This document shows positions 16,138 through 23,667 of a stretch of DNA of 31,222 bases, in pieces; position 1 is the stretch's first letter; each line of letters starts with the position of its first letter. Under the pieces are notes generated by a model. It made no database searches. It was given only the letters and a program-made list of their open reading frames with translations, and was not told the DNA's origin. Source of the DNA: Galactobacter sp. (GTDB taxonomy: Bacteria > Actinomycetota > Actinomycetes > Actinomycetales > Micrococcaceae); NCBI RefSeq assembly GCF_022712295.1, contig NZ_JALAGT010000029.1, positions 1-31,222 of the forward strand. Direction: 5' to 3'. The translations under genes were made by a program, and so were the position numbers.

Positions 16138-16330
16138 GTGGGTTACTCCTCGTCAGGTGATGCGATTGGCGGACAAGCCGCTTGAGACAAGTGTGTCACG
16201 GCTCAGGTTTCCGATGGGAAACAGGAGTTCTGTTGCCTCGATGCGGCTGCCGAGGTGCCGCACCGGGGCATCAAAGCCGTGTTGAGGCATCGGACCTCGA
16301 TGTGTCCCTTGCCTGGCGGTCCCGCACCGC

Positions 16331-17383
16331 TCACAACCCCCTGAACCGCAGCAGGGACTCCCCGTCCTCGGAGCGGATCCGCGTCACCGAAACCCGCCCG
16401 TCCAGCTGCACCGGACCCGGCGCCCCGGTACCGGCGGTGAGCTTCTCCAAGGCGGCGGTGCGCTCGGCCGTGGGTGGCTTCCCGCCCACGGCCACGGCCA
16501 CCTGCCGCAGCACCCTGGAGCGCAGCGCGGCGGGGGCCTCCAACACCACTTGTCTGCGCAGGTCCCAGACCAGTGGGGCCCGACCCTCCACCCTGTCGTC
16601 GACCCCGCCGAGCACGCTCGGGTCGTCCTGCACCGCAGCCGTGGCGAGCGTCTGCTGCGCCAGCTCGTCCAGCAGGTCCGCGTCCTGCCGGGCCAAACGG
16701 GCCGTGCGCACCAGCGCATCATCCACGCCGTTGCCCAGCACTTCCCGCATCACCGGAAGCAGCTCGTGGCGTACCCGGTTGCGGCGGGCATCCGGCAGAT
16801 CGTTGGTTGGATCGTGCCAGGGATGCAGCTGAAGCCCGTCACAGATCGCATGCGTTTGCTCGCGCGTAATGCCTAGGAGTGGGCGCAGCATGCGGCCGCG
16901 GTGCTCGGGAATCCCGGCCAGCGCCCGCGTGCCCGATCCCCGGGCCAGGGAGAGCAGCACCTGTTCCGCCTGATCGTCAGCGGTGTGGGCCGTGAGGATG
17001 TAGTCCGCCCCGACTTCCGCGCGGATCTCCTCCAGTGCCTCGTACCTGGCCTGACGGGCATCCGCCTCGTTACCGGTTCCGGGAACCTGAACTCGCTGCA
17101 CGATCACCGGGCTCAGCCCGAGTTCCGCACACTTCTCCCCCGCATCCGCCGCAACCTCGTCGCTGCCCGGCTGCAGCCCGTGGTCCACGACGACGGCGCC
17201 GACGCGACCCTGCAGAACACCCTCACTTTTCAGGTGGGCGGCAGTCGCGGCGAGCGTCAGGGAATCCGGGCCGCCGGAGCAGGCCACGAGGTAGTCCAGC
17301 CCCGCCGGAAGGTGATCCGTTAGGGCCGTCCGGGCGGCCACGATGGCCTCATGCGTGGCGCGCGGCCACCTTGCTGTGGCCAC
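16331..17383 (-). CDS. tilS: tRNA(Ile)-lysidine synthase
   Basis: 350 residues from GTG 17383. It attaches lysine to C34 of the CAU-anticodon tRNA(Ile), changing its identity from Met to Ile. The PP-loop ATP motif SGGPDS is at 36-41, followed by VVVDHGLQPGS, GNEADARQARYEAL and LTAHTADDQAEQVLLSLARGSG, all typical of TilS/MesJ. NDLPDARRNRVRHELLPVM is the tRNA-recognition segment. The start follows the DUF2342 stop after two bases, so the pair is likely co-transcribed and coupled. Confidence 0.95.
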   Translation of the reverse strand: MATARWPRATHEAIVAARTALTDHLPAGLDYLVACSGGPDSLTLAATAAHLKSEGVLQGRVGAVVVDHGLQPGSDEVAADAGEKCAELGLSPVIVQRVQVPGTGNEADARQARYEALEEIRAEVGADYILTAHTADDQAEQVLLSLARGSGTRALAGIPEHRGRMLRPLLGITREQTHAICDGLQLHPWHDPTNDLPDARRNRVRHELLPVMREVLGNGVDDALVRTARLARQDADLLDELAQQTLATAAVQDDPSVLGGVDDRVEGRAPLVWDLRRQVVLEAPAALRSRVLRQVAVAVGGKPPTAERTAALEKLTAGTGAPGPVQLDGRVSVTRIRSEDGESLLRFRGL

Positions 17384-17385
17384 GC

Positions 17386-18729
17386 TCAGCCCTGTTCCGG
17401 GGTCGGCTCTTCAGTGCCCGACGGCGCGGGGCCCGGCTCCGCGGCAGCGTCCGCCTGGGCGGCCTCGGCGGATTCGGCGGCCCCTGCGGATTCGACCGGC
17501 GCGCCTACCAGTGCGGTCTCCCGCATCCGCTGCACCCACGTCTCGGGTGCGTGCAACTCCTCCTCGGTGGGGAGGTGCTCGGGCGAACGCCAAATGACGT
17601 TGAAGCCCTCCATTCCCAGGGCGTCCACGGCGGTCCGCACGAACTTGGCGCCGTCCCGATATTGCGCCTGCTTGGCGTCCATTCCGATGGCCTTCATCAA
17701 CAATTTCTGCAGCGTGGAACGCGAGGCCCCGCGCTGGTCAAAGCGCTTGCGGATCTTGGCGACCGTAGGAATGACCGTGCGATCCACCGAATCCATGACC
17801 ACGTTGGCATGGCCCTCCAGCAGGGACATGATGGCCGTGATGCGGGACAGGGCCGCCTGCTCCGCCTCGCCGGTGATGACCGTGAGCAGTCCGGCCTGGC
17901 TCTCCTTGCCGTCCTTGGCGGCGGAAGCAGAGGAAGGAGCGGTATCGGCGGAAGCCGGCCCGTCGTCGTCGGGCATTGACGCCGGATTGTCGGCGCGGGC
18001 CGCGGAGCCAAGCGCGCTGATGCGCGCCTTGAGGTTGGAGTCCTTGCGTTCCTTGTCCTTGGGACGATTCACGAGGCCGGAGGCCAGGATGCCGACCTGT
18101 TCGGAGAGGACGTCGCGCAGCCACGGTGCGGCGGCGAACTGCACGCGGTGAGTCTGCTCGTGCAGGGCCACCCAGAGCCGGAAATCGGCGGGGTCCACCT
18201 TGAGCTTGCGTTCGGTCTCCACGATGTTGGGGGCCACCAGCAGCAATCGTCCGGCCGGGGCGGAGCCCGTGGTGGAGTACGGGTCGAACTGGCCGAGGAC
18301 GTGGGAGGCCAGGAACGCGACGAGGGAACCGACCTCCGCGCCGACCCCGTAGCCGCCCATCTTCAGGGTGAGCGGAAGACCCTTGGGGAAACGCTGGAGC
18401 AGGGCGGCATCCAGCGGGGTGCCGAGCATTTCCCGGTACCCCGAGACGGACGCTGCGGCCCAGCCGGGGCGGTCCACCACGAGCACCTGCGAATCCTTCA
18501 GGGAGGACGCCACGTGCAGGCCGGTGATGTTCTCGACGTGCTGCTCCGCGGCGCGCGCGTGTTCACGGATGTCCTCCACGATGCCGATGGCCGCGGTGGT
18601 TGAGGCCTTGGGGCCGGCAGAGGCCAGCGTCTTCGCGGTGGAAACGGCCACCCCCCAACGCACCACGGAGGTGGGCTTCGCGGTTCTGTCGCTGGACTGG
18701 GTGCTGGGCGACGTCGCGTCAGTGGTCAT
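17386..18729 (-). CDS. Zinc-dependent metalloprotease, DUF2342 family
   Basis: About 447 residues from ATG 18729 (starts at 18738 and 18780 are also open; GGTGAG lies 9 bases before 18729). The family is characteristic of Actinobacteria and always near tilS/hpt. A zincin-type motif HEQTH occurs at about 190-194 in ALHEQTHRVQF, and the conserved GHANVVMD segment follows. It is cytoplasmic with no signal peptide. The middle has an acidic, alanine-rich insertion (SMPDDDGPASADTAPSSASA) and the C-terminus is a low-complexity Ala/Glu/Pro tail (AAESAEAAQADAAAEPGPAP). The tail carries one exact copy of the GTGCCCGACG 10-mer. Substrate unknown. Confidence 0.92.
   Translation of the reverse strand: MTTDATSPSTQSSDRTAKPTSVVRWGVAVSTAKTLASAGPKASTTAAIGIVEDIREHARAAEQHVENITGLHVASSLKDSQVLVVDRPGWAAASVSGYREMLGTPLDAALLQRFPKGLPLTLKMGGYGVGAEVGSLVAFLASHVLGQFDPYSTTGSAPAGRLLLVAPNIVETERKLKVDPADFRLWVALHEQTHRVQFAAAPWLRDVLSEQVGILASGLVNRPKDKERKDSNLKARISALGSAARADNPASMPDDDGPASADTAPSSASAAKDGKESQAGLLTVITGEAEQAALSRITAIMSLLEGHANVVMDSVDRTVIPTVAKIRKRFDQRGASRSTLQKLLMKAIGMDAKQAQYRDGAKFVRTAVDALGMEGFNVIWRSPEHLPTEEELHAPETWVQRMRETALVGAPVESAGAAESAEAAQADAAAEPGPAPSGTEEPTPEQG
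17414..17423 (+). repeat. GTGCCCGACG 10-mer, coding copy 1
   Basis: Exact copy within the low-complexity C-terminal tail of the DUF2342 gene, on the strand opposite to coding, giving Pro-Ser-Gly-Thr. A further 9-of-10 match lies in the acidic insertion of the same gene near 17,967-17,976. Confidence 0.7.
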
Positions 18730-18966
18730 GAGGTCCATCTCACCATCGTTTGTTGTGTGCGCGCAGGGAGGAGCACTCATGTGTCGCTTGCCGTGTCATG
18801 GGTTCGGGGCGCTCGATACCACCGGCCCGGCCCAGACATTCCGTCACCGCCTCCTAGGGAAACCCCGCTGCTTTGACGGAAAGCCTGGGTATGAGTGTGC
18901 GGAGAGGCGGCCCCACGCTGTGGCGACGGAAAGCCTGAGCGACTGAATGGTTGTGCTTGAGTTCCT
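18730..18966. other. Intergenic region holding the left islet repeat
   Basis: No supported gene. It contains the 61-bp direct repeat (18,830-18,890) and an extra GACGGAAAGCCTG arm at 18,925-18,937. It separates the toxin gene stop from DUF2342. The structured repeat could act as terminator for the toxin-antitoxin operon. Confidence 0.6.
18830..18890. repeat. 61-bp direct repeat, left copy (flanks toxin-antitoxin islet)
   Basis: Matches 20,234-20,294 at 60 of 61 bases; the one difference is C/G at 18,847. Each copy is itself an imperfect inverted repeat: CCCAGACATTCCGTCA at one end and TGACGGAAAGCCTGGG at the other pair at 14 of 16 positions around a loop of about 27. A third related arm (GACGGAAAGCCTG) follows about 35 bases later in both copies. 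It may be a dispersed structured repeat or a bidirectional terminator. Confidence 0.9.
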
Positions 18967-19527
18967 TCAATCGATCAGCTCAGCCACCTTGCTTGCGAAT
19001 CGTGGGGCGCCGGAGCGCTCGAGCCGACTCACCATGTCATGAATACTCACTGCTGGATTCCTCGTTGCACCTGCTTGGTTCTTCACCACCTTCACACAGA
19101 GACCAGGAGAGAAGTCCATCTGATCCAGCAAGAAATCGTCGAGACCAACCGCTTCCAACCCAAGCGGCTCCAGCTTGTCCCGGGGGAAATCCCTGAGGTT
19201 CTGTGTGACGATCACATCGGCGCCGCCCCGCAATGCAGCGGCAGCCACGTGCCGATCGTCAGGGTCCGGGAGCTTGATTCCACCCTCCAGTGGTTCCCAG
19301 CCCGTCACCAACGCATCGTCAAAGGCTTCGTTCATTGAACGGAATCGACTGCGGAACCGACTCGGATCTGCTTGTGGATGGATACGTTCGAGGGCTTCGA
19401 GAGCCTCGTGCACCACACGCTCCGACCACAGGGGGCGGAACAAGCCGCGATCCGCGAGACGAAGTAACGTGTCGCATGGCGCTATCGGCACCAAGACACA
19501 TGCATCAAGAAACGCCGCGAATCGCAT
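18967..19527 (-). CDS. PIN-domain ribonuclease toxin
   Basis: 186 residues. PIN domains of toxin-antitoxin systems cut RNA using a cluster of acidic residues. Visible here are D8 in FLDACVLVP, E41 in the WSERVVHEALEAL helix, D88-D91 in KLPDPDDRHVAAAAL, and the final strand DVIVTQNLRDFP (107-115). The C-terminal about 50 residues (SPGLCVKVVKNQAG onward) form a helical extension common in this longer PIN subgroup. It begins 6 bases after the antitoxin stop, the usual antitoxin-first order. G+C is lower than in the surrounding genes, and the pair is bracketed by near-identical direct repeats, so it was probably gained laterally. Confidence 0.9.
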   Translation of the reverse strand: MRFAAFLDACVLVPIAPCDTLLRLADRGLFRPLWSERVVHEALEALERIHPQADPSRFRSRFRSMNEAFDDALVTGWEPLEGGIKLPDPDDRHVAAAALRGGADVIVTQNLRDFPRDKLEPLGLEAVGLDDFLLDQMDFSPGLCVKVVKNQAGATRNPAVSIHDMVSRLERSGAPRFASKVAELID

Positions 19528-19533
19528 GATCAG

Positions 19534-20040
19534 CTAGCGCCTACGTGCTTCCATCAGCGCCGACCTGTACGCGTCAGCATCAACGTCGTACAGCCCATCT
19601 TCAGAGCCTTGGCGCGTCATCTCGTCCAAACGCTGTCGACGATCGTTCCGCTTGCGATCGCGATACGCAAGAACATCGTGCAACCGTAACCGGCGATGGC
19701 GCGCATCCCCGAGGCGCTCATACGGCAGTTCATCAGCCTGAAGAAGACGGACCAACGTGCTACGGCTGATGCCCAATAAATCCGCCGCCTGCTGTGTCGT
19801 GAGGAGCTTGTCCAACGGCTCAACACTGACCGAGTCCCCACGTTGCATGGCACCGACGATCTGCTTCAGGACTTGATATGCCTCCAACGGGAGCGGGATC
19901 TGCTCACCGTCTGGGCCGATCAATGCCGCCGGTTCGGCATGCTGGTCCAGGAAACGGGCCAAATCCAGCATCTCGTCCAGCACCGCAGGAGGATCCACGA
20001 CGTGGACGGCTCGGGTTGAGGCGTGGATGTCTGTGCTCAT
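19534..20040 (-). CDS. Excisionase-type HTH antitoxin
   Basis: 168 residues from ATG 20040. A MerR/excisionase-like helix-turn-helix lies at about 79-128: LLTTQQAADLLGISRSTLVRL, then the wing GDARHRRLRLHDVLAYRD. The first half (VVDPPAVLDEMLDLARFLD) and the charged C-terminal tail (about 129-168) are the likely toxin-binding parts. Such HTH proteins are the usual partners of this PIN subgroup. The frame stays open to 20226, so a longer 230-residue form is possible, but that part overlaps direct repeats that look regulatory. TGGAT-ATG-ATCCA (20,042-20,054), just before the ATG, could be an autoregulatory operator. Confidence 0.85.
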   Translation of the reverse strand: MSTDIHASTRAVHVVDPPAVLDEMLDLARFLDQHAEPAALIGPDGEQIPLPLEAYQVLKQIVGAMQRGDSVSVEPLDKLLTTQQAADLLGISRSTLVRLLQADELPYERLGDARHRRLRLHDVLAYRDRKRNDRRQRLDEMTRQGSEDGLYDVDADAYRSALMEARRR

Positions 20041-20233
20041 ATGGATATGATCCACTAATTCGCCCAATTCGTCCACGCTGAGGTGGTGGAGAGCCTGCGT
20101 GAGATCAGCACACCGGCTCTGCACGGGGTTGTGTCGCGATTCCGGCGCCAGTTCCGGCAGAACCCCGCCCACATCCGAGTGACGACGGCAGAACCCCGTC
20201 CAGATCGAGCGGGCAGCATGGCGCAACCACTTC
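20041..20233 (-). promoter_or_regulatory. Putative control region of the toxin-antitoxin operon
   Basis: The region holds a palindrome TGGAT-ATG-ATCCA touching the antitoxin start and two 21-base direct repeats beginning CGGCAGAACCCCG at 20,155 and 20,186. These are 31 bases apart, about three helical turns, with two mismatches. A third, inverted, 11-of-13 match lies at 20,124-20,136. Spacing on one face of the helix would suit cooperative binding by the HTH antitoxin. No clear -10/-35 pair was found. Alternatively part of this is coding for a longer antitoxin. Confidence 0.4.
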
Positions 20234-20294
20234 GCCCAGACATTCCGTCAGCGCCTCCTAGGGAAACCCCGCTGCTTTGACGGAAAGCCTGGGT
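20234..20294. repeat. 61-bp direct repeat, right copy (flanks toxin-antitoxin islet)
   Basis: Partner of 18,830-18,890, with one mismatch in 61. It lies between the antitoxin control region and the stop of the ABC permease, so with the extra arm at 20,331-20,343 it may be the original terminator of the sugar-uptake operon. The distance between the two copies is 1,404 bases, enclosing exactly the toxin-antitoxin pair. The rest of 20,295-20,349 has no gene. Confidence 0.9.
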
Positions 20295-20349
20295 GCGGGC
20301 TAGGGGTTAAGGCCGCGCCCATGCTGCCGTGACGGAAAGCCTGGGGAAA

Positions 20350-21153
20350 CTACTTGACCGCGCCCTCAACCATGCCGCGGATGAAGTGACGCTGCAGGAA
20401 CAGGTAGAGGATCACCACGGGCAGCGCCACGATCACGGCCCCTGCCGCCATCAGGGAGATCTCGGTCGAATGTTGCGACTGGAAGAAGTTCAGGCCGAGC
20501 GGCATGGTGCGCCAGGCGCCGGTGGGAGACATGACCAGCGGGATCAGGAACTCGTTCCAGGTCCACATGAAGACCAACACGATCAGCGTCACCAGGGCGG
20601 GCCGGGCCATGGGGACGTGGATCTGCCACAGGATGCGCCCGTTTGAGGCCCCGTCCAACCGGGCCGCCTCCGTGATGGCACGGGAGGAGGAACGGAAGTA
20701 GGTCCGCATCCAGTACGTGCCGAAGGCGATGGATTGTGCGGCCTGCGGCAGGGCAACGGCCCAGATGGTGTCGGTCAACCCCAGGGGTTGCAGGTCGAAG
20801 AAGAGCGGCACCACGATGGCCTCCGCGGGGACCATGATCCCGAGCAGGAACAGGTAGAACAGCACGGTGGATCCGCGGAAGCGCATGGTCCCGAAGGCGT
20901 ACCCGGCCAACAGGGACAGGGGCACGGCGATCACCAGCACCAGCGCGGACACCGACAGGGAGTTGACCAGGTACTGCCCAAACCGCCCGCCGGTCCAGGC
21001 CTCGGCGAAGTTCTCCCAGTGCAGTCCGCCGGTGCTGACTCCGGAGGGTGCGCCGAAGGCCCCCACCACGATGGTCCCGATGGGCCACAGTGCTACGAGA
21101 GCGAACAGGGTCAGGATGATGTAGTTGGCCGCGATCTCGGTCCGTGAGGTCAT
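20350..21153 (-). CDS. Carbohydrate ABC transporter permease, MalG type
   Basis: 267 residues with six predicted membrane helices, starting at residues about 10-30 (IILTLFALVALWPIGTIVV). The permease EAA loop that docks on the ATPase is EAARLDGASNGRILWQIHVPM (about 163-183). The ending FLQRHFIRGMVEGAVK is typical of CUT1 sugar permeases. It overlaps the partner permease as ATGA. No ATPase gene lies in this cluster, so it probably shares a general MsiK-like ATPase encoded elsewhere, as many actinobacterial CUT1 systems do. Confidence 0.95.
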   Translation of the reverse strand: MTSRTEIAANYIILTLFALVALWPIGTIVVGAFGAPSGVSTGGLHWENFAEAWTGGRFGQYLVNSLSVSALVLVIAVPLSLLAGYAFGTMRFRGSTVLFYLFLLGIMVPAEAIVVPLFFDLQPLGLTDTIWAVALPQAAQSIAFGTYWMRTYFRSSSRAITEAARLDGASNGRILWQIHVPMARPALVTLIVLVFMWTWNEFLIPLVMSPTGAWRTMPLGLNFFQSQHSTEISLMAAGAVIVALPVVILYLFLQRHFIRGMVEGAVK

Positions 21154-22205
21154 GAGTCCTCCCCCGTCCCTCGGTCGGCGATGCGGTTGACCACCAGATT
21201 GATGAGGAAGATCAGCACGGTCAGGGTCACGCCGATGGTGGAGGCCATGCCGACCTCATGCAGGGTGAACGCCTGGTTGTAGACCTGATAGCTCGGCACC
21301 GTGGTGGAGGTCCCCGGCCCGCCTTTGGTGGTCATGTAAATCAGGTCGAAGGTCTTCAGTGCGGCCACGATGGTCAAAGTCAGCGCCACGGCGATCTCTC
21401 CGCGCACGGCGGGCAGGGTGATGGAGAAGAACTCCCGAATGGCCCCCGCCCCGTCCAGCCGCGCGGCCTCGTACAACGACCCATCGATGCGTCCCATGCC
21501 GGCCAGCAGCAGGATGGTGACGAGCCCGGTCTCCACCCACGTGCCGATCAGGCCGATGGCGGGCAGCGCCAGGATCGAGTTCCCGAGCGCGGTCTCCCCC
21601 TCAGGCACAATATGCAGCAGCTGCAGCAGGTCGTTCAGCGTCCCGTCGGTCCCGTAGAGCCGCGACCACGCCACGGCCACCACGACCATCGCGATGACCT
21701 GCGGCGCAAAGATGACCGTTCGATAGAACCCCAGACCCCGAACGCGCGCCCGATTCAGGATCGCGGCCAGCAGCAACCCGATCACCAGCGGAAGTACGGC
21801 GTAGAAGAAGATCAGCACCAGCGCGTGGGTGAATCCGGAGCGCAGTTCGGGATCCTGGAACATCTCCACGTAGTTCCCGAACCCCACGAAGTTCACCACG
21901 TTGGTGACGGAATTCCATTCATACAGCGAGTACTGCGCGGCCCGCCCCAGCGGGTAGAGCATGAACGCCGCGTAGACCACGAACGCGGGCAGCACGTACA
22001 GGTACGGCGCAAGTCGTCCGTGCCCGTCGGCCGCCCTTCGCCGTTTCGCGGAGGCCCGCGGCAGCGTGCGCTGCACAGTGCCCGACGACGCGTCCCCGGC
22101 ACCGTCTGGCCCGATCCCGCCGGACCCGGCGACATCGGGCGCGGCGCCGCGGCGGCGGGCGCCGCGAGGGCGCCCACCGCCGTCGGGCCTTGGTGCTGCG
22201 GTCAT
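21150..22205 (-). CDS. Carbohydrate ABC transporter permease, MalF type
   Basis: 351 residues. The first about 65 are a Gly/Arg/Pro-rich cytoplasmic extension not needed by the family. Six helices follow, from APYLYVLPAFVVYAAFMLYPLG. The EAA loop is YEAARLDGAGAIREFFSITLP. Partner of the downstream MalG-type permease. The start is 13 bases after the binding-protein stop. The N-terminal extension carries an exact GTGCCCGACG copy (22,078-22,087). A shorter start within this extension cannot be excluded, but ATG 22205 has GAGG about 12 bases upstream. Confidence 0.94.
   Translation of the reverse strand: MTAAPRPDGGGRPRGARRRGAAPDVAGSGGIGPDGAGDASSGTVQRTLPRASAKRRRAADGHGRLAPYLYVLPAFVVYAAFMLYPLGRAAQYSLYEWNSVTNVVNFVGFGNYVEMFQDPELRSGFTHALVLIFFYAVLPLVIGLLLAAILNRARVRGLGFYRTVIFAPQVIAMVVVAVAWSRLYGTDGTLNDLLQLLHIVPEGETALGNSILALPAIGLIGTWVETGLVTILLLAGMGRIDGSLYEAARLDGAGAIREFFSITLPAVRGEIAVALTLTIVAALKTFDLIYMTTKGGPGTSTTVPSYQVYNQAFTLHEVGMASTIGVTLTVLIFLINLVVNRIADRGTGEDS
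22078..22087 (+). repeat. GTGCCCGACG 10-mer, coding copy 2
   Basis: Exact copy in the non-conserved N-terminal extension of the MalF-type permease, on the non-coding strand, giving Ser-Ser-Gly-Thr. An 8-of-10 match lies in the same extension near 22,177. Confidence 0.7.
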
Positions 22206-22218
22206 GCTCGGATCAGCC

Positions 22219-23616
22219 TCAGCCGTTCTTCTTCACGAAGTCGCCGTAGTCCTTCTGCAGGGCCTCGCCGAACTGTTCCGGAGTCTTCTTGGACTGCAGC
22301 AGCGCCTGCAACTCGTTGCCGAGCGCGTCGGCAAAGGTGGGGGTCGCGTAGTCCAGGTACGGCAGCAGGGAGCCGTCGGTGGTGACCTCGGAGTAGGCCT
22401 CGTAGGTGTCCTTGCCGACGCCGGAGGCCGGGGCCAGATCCGCGGTGTTCAGCACGGGCATGTTGCCCTTCTCCGCGTAGACCTTCATGGCGTCATCACT
22501 GGTGATGAAGTCGATGAACGCGGCGGCGGCGTCGGGGTGCTTGGACCCGGAGGTGACGGTGAAGGGCAGGGAGGTACCGCCGGTGGTGGCTCGTCCCTCG
22601 TCCGCGTCCTCCGCCGGCGGGGCGAAGAAGCCGTAGTCGTCCTTGTTCTTGGAGGCCTCGATGATCTCGTTGTTCCAGGACCCGGCGATCATGTAGGCGC
22701 CCTCACCCTTGGCGAAGCGCTCGGCCACCGGCTGATCCTTGGTGCCCAGGTAGTCCTTGTTCAGGTAGCCGTCCTTGGCCCAGCCCTGCAGCTCCTTCGC
22801 GGCCTCGACATTGTCATCATCGGTCCAGTCGGAGCCCTCGTTGCCGAGGGCCAGGTTGGTGACCTCGTCCGCGTCCGCGTAGGCGCCCTGCACGGGGCCG
22901 AAGACGTGCACAGCCGGCCATTTCTCGGCGTCGCCGAGCATGATCGGGGTCTTGCCCTTGCCCTTGATGGTCTTCAGGGATTCGGTGAACTCGTCCCAGG
23001 TCTGGGGCTCCTTCACGCCGGCGTCCTCGAGGATCTTCTTGTTGTAGTAGACGCCCACGATCTCACCGCCCTGCGGCAGCCCGTAGAGGGAACCGTCGCC
23101 GAAGGTCTTCCCGTCGGTGGAGTAGGTGGACATGGTCAGCACGGACTCCGGGAAGCGATCCTCCCAGCCGTAGGCCTCGGCGTAGGGGTCAAGGTTGATG
23201 ACCTGCTTGCCCTGGACGAACGAGCCAAGAATGTTGCGGCCGTTGTTGCCCTGCACCACATCGGGGACCTTGGAAGCGTCACCGGACAGCGCCAGCGGCA
23301 AGGTCTTGTTCAGGTCGTCGAAGGACTGCGAGTTCCGCTTGATCTTGATGTTGGGGTACTTGGCCTCGAACTGCTTGATGAGTTCCTTCATCGAGGCGTC
23401 CTGGGCGCCGCGGGACTCCTGATCCCACAGGTTCAGGGTGATGTCCCCCATCTTGGAGACGTCGGTCTCCACCTCGGAGGCCTTCTTGGTCTCGTCGGAG
23501 CCGGAGGACTTGTTGTTGGACCCCGGTGCACATGCGCTGGTCAGGGCCACGCCGGCGATGGCGAGTCCTGCGGCCGCGATCCGCCCCGCACCACGGTGGT
23601 TTCGTCGAGACTTCAT
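22219..23616 (-). CDS. Extracellular solute-binding lipoprotein of a sugar ABC transporter
   Basis: 465 residues. A lipoprotein signal peptide spans about 1-28, with lipobox LTSAC (Cys29). The mature protein is a family 1 solute-binding protein: DITLNLWDQESRG, FEAKYPNIKIK, VPDVVQGNNGRN, YGLPQGGEIVGVYYNKKIL, PQTWDEFTESLKTIK, GSWNNEII, and SKHPDAAAAFIDFITSDDAMKVY. It captures an oligosaccharide for the two permeases downstream. GAGGGAAACCC precedes ATG 23616. The ligand cannot be read from sequence; the neighbouring family 4 glycosidase and deacetylase suggest a beta-linked or amino-sugar disaccharide. Confidence 0.95.
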   Translation of the reverse strand: MKSRRNHRGAGRIAAAGLAIAGVALTSACAPGSNNKSSGSDETKKASEVETDVSKMGDITLNLWDQESRGAQDASMKELIKQFEAKYPNIKIKRNSQSFDDLNKTLPLALSGDASKVPDVVQGNNGRNILGSFVQGKQVINLDPYAEAYGWEDRFPESVLTMSTYSTDGKTFGDGSLYGLPQGGEIVGVYYNKKILEDAGVKEPQTWDEFTESLKTIKGKGKTPIMLGDAEKWPAVHVFGPVQGAYADADEVTNLALGNEGSDWTDDDNVEAAKELQGWAKDGYLNKDYLGTKDQPVAERFAKGEGAYMIAGSWNNEIIEASKNKDDYGFFAPPAEDADEGRATTGGTSLPFTVTSGSKHPDAAAAFIDFITSDDAMKVYAEKGNMPVLNTADLAPASGVGKDTYEAYSEVTTDGSLLPYLDYATPTFADALGNELQALLQSKKTPEQFGEALQKDYGDFVKKNG

Positions 23617-23667
23617 GGGTTTCCCTCTTCTTTTGGTTGGTGGAGCGATAACTGATGTTGTGAATGA

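Noticed and set aside
13969..16185. 738-codon plus-strand frame across ftsH and hpt
   Set aside because: It is antisense to two unmistakable genes and crosses the hpt terminator and the ftsH promoter region; composition is shadow-like.
20041..20226. Longer 230-residue antitoxin starting at 20226
   Set aside because: Not fully excluded, but the added residues look irregular and the DNA there holds phased repeats; the ATG at 20040 fits the domain better.
18830..20294. CRISPR array or IS-element terminal repeats
   Set aside because: There are only two copies 1.4 kb apart, with coding DNA between them, no regular spacers and no transposase frame.
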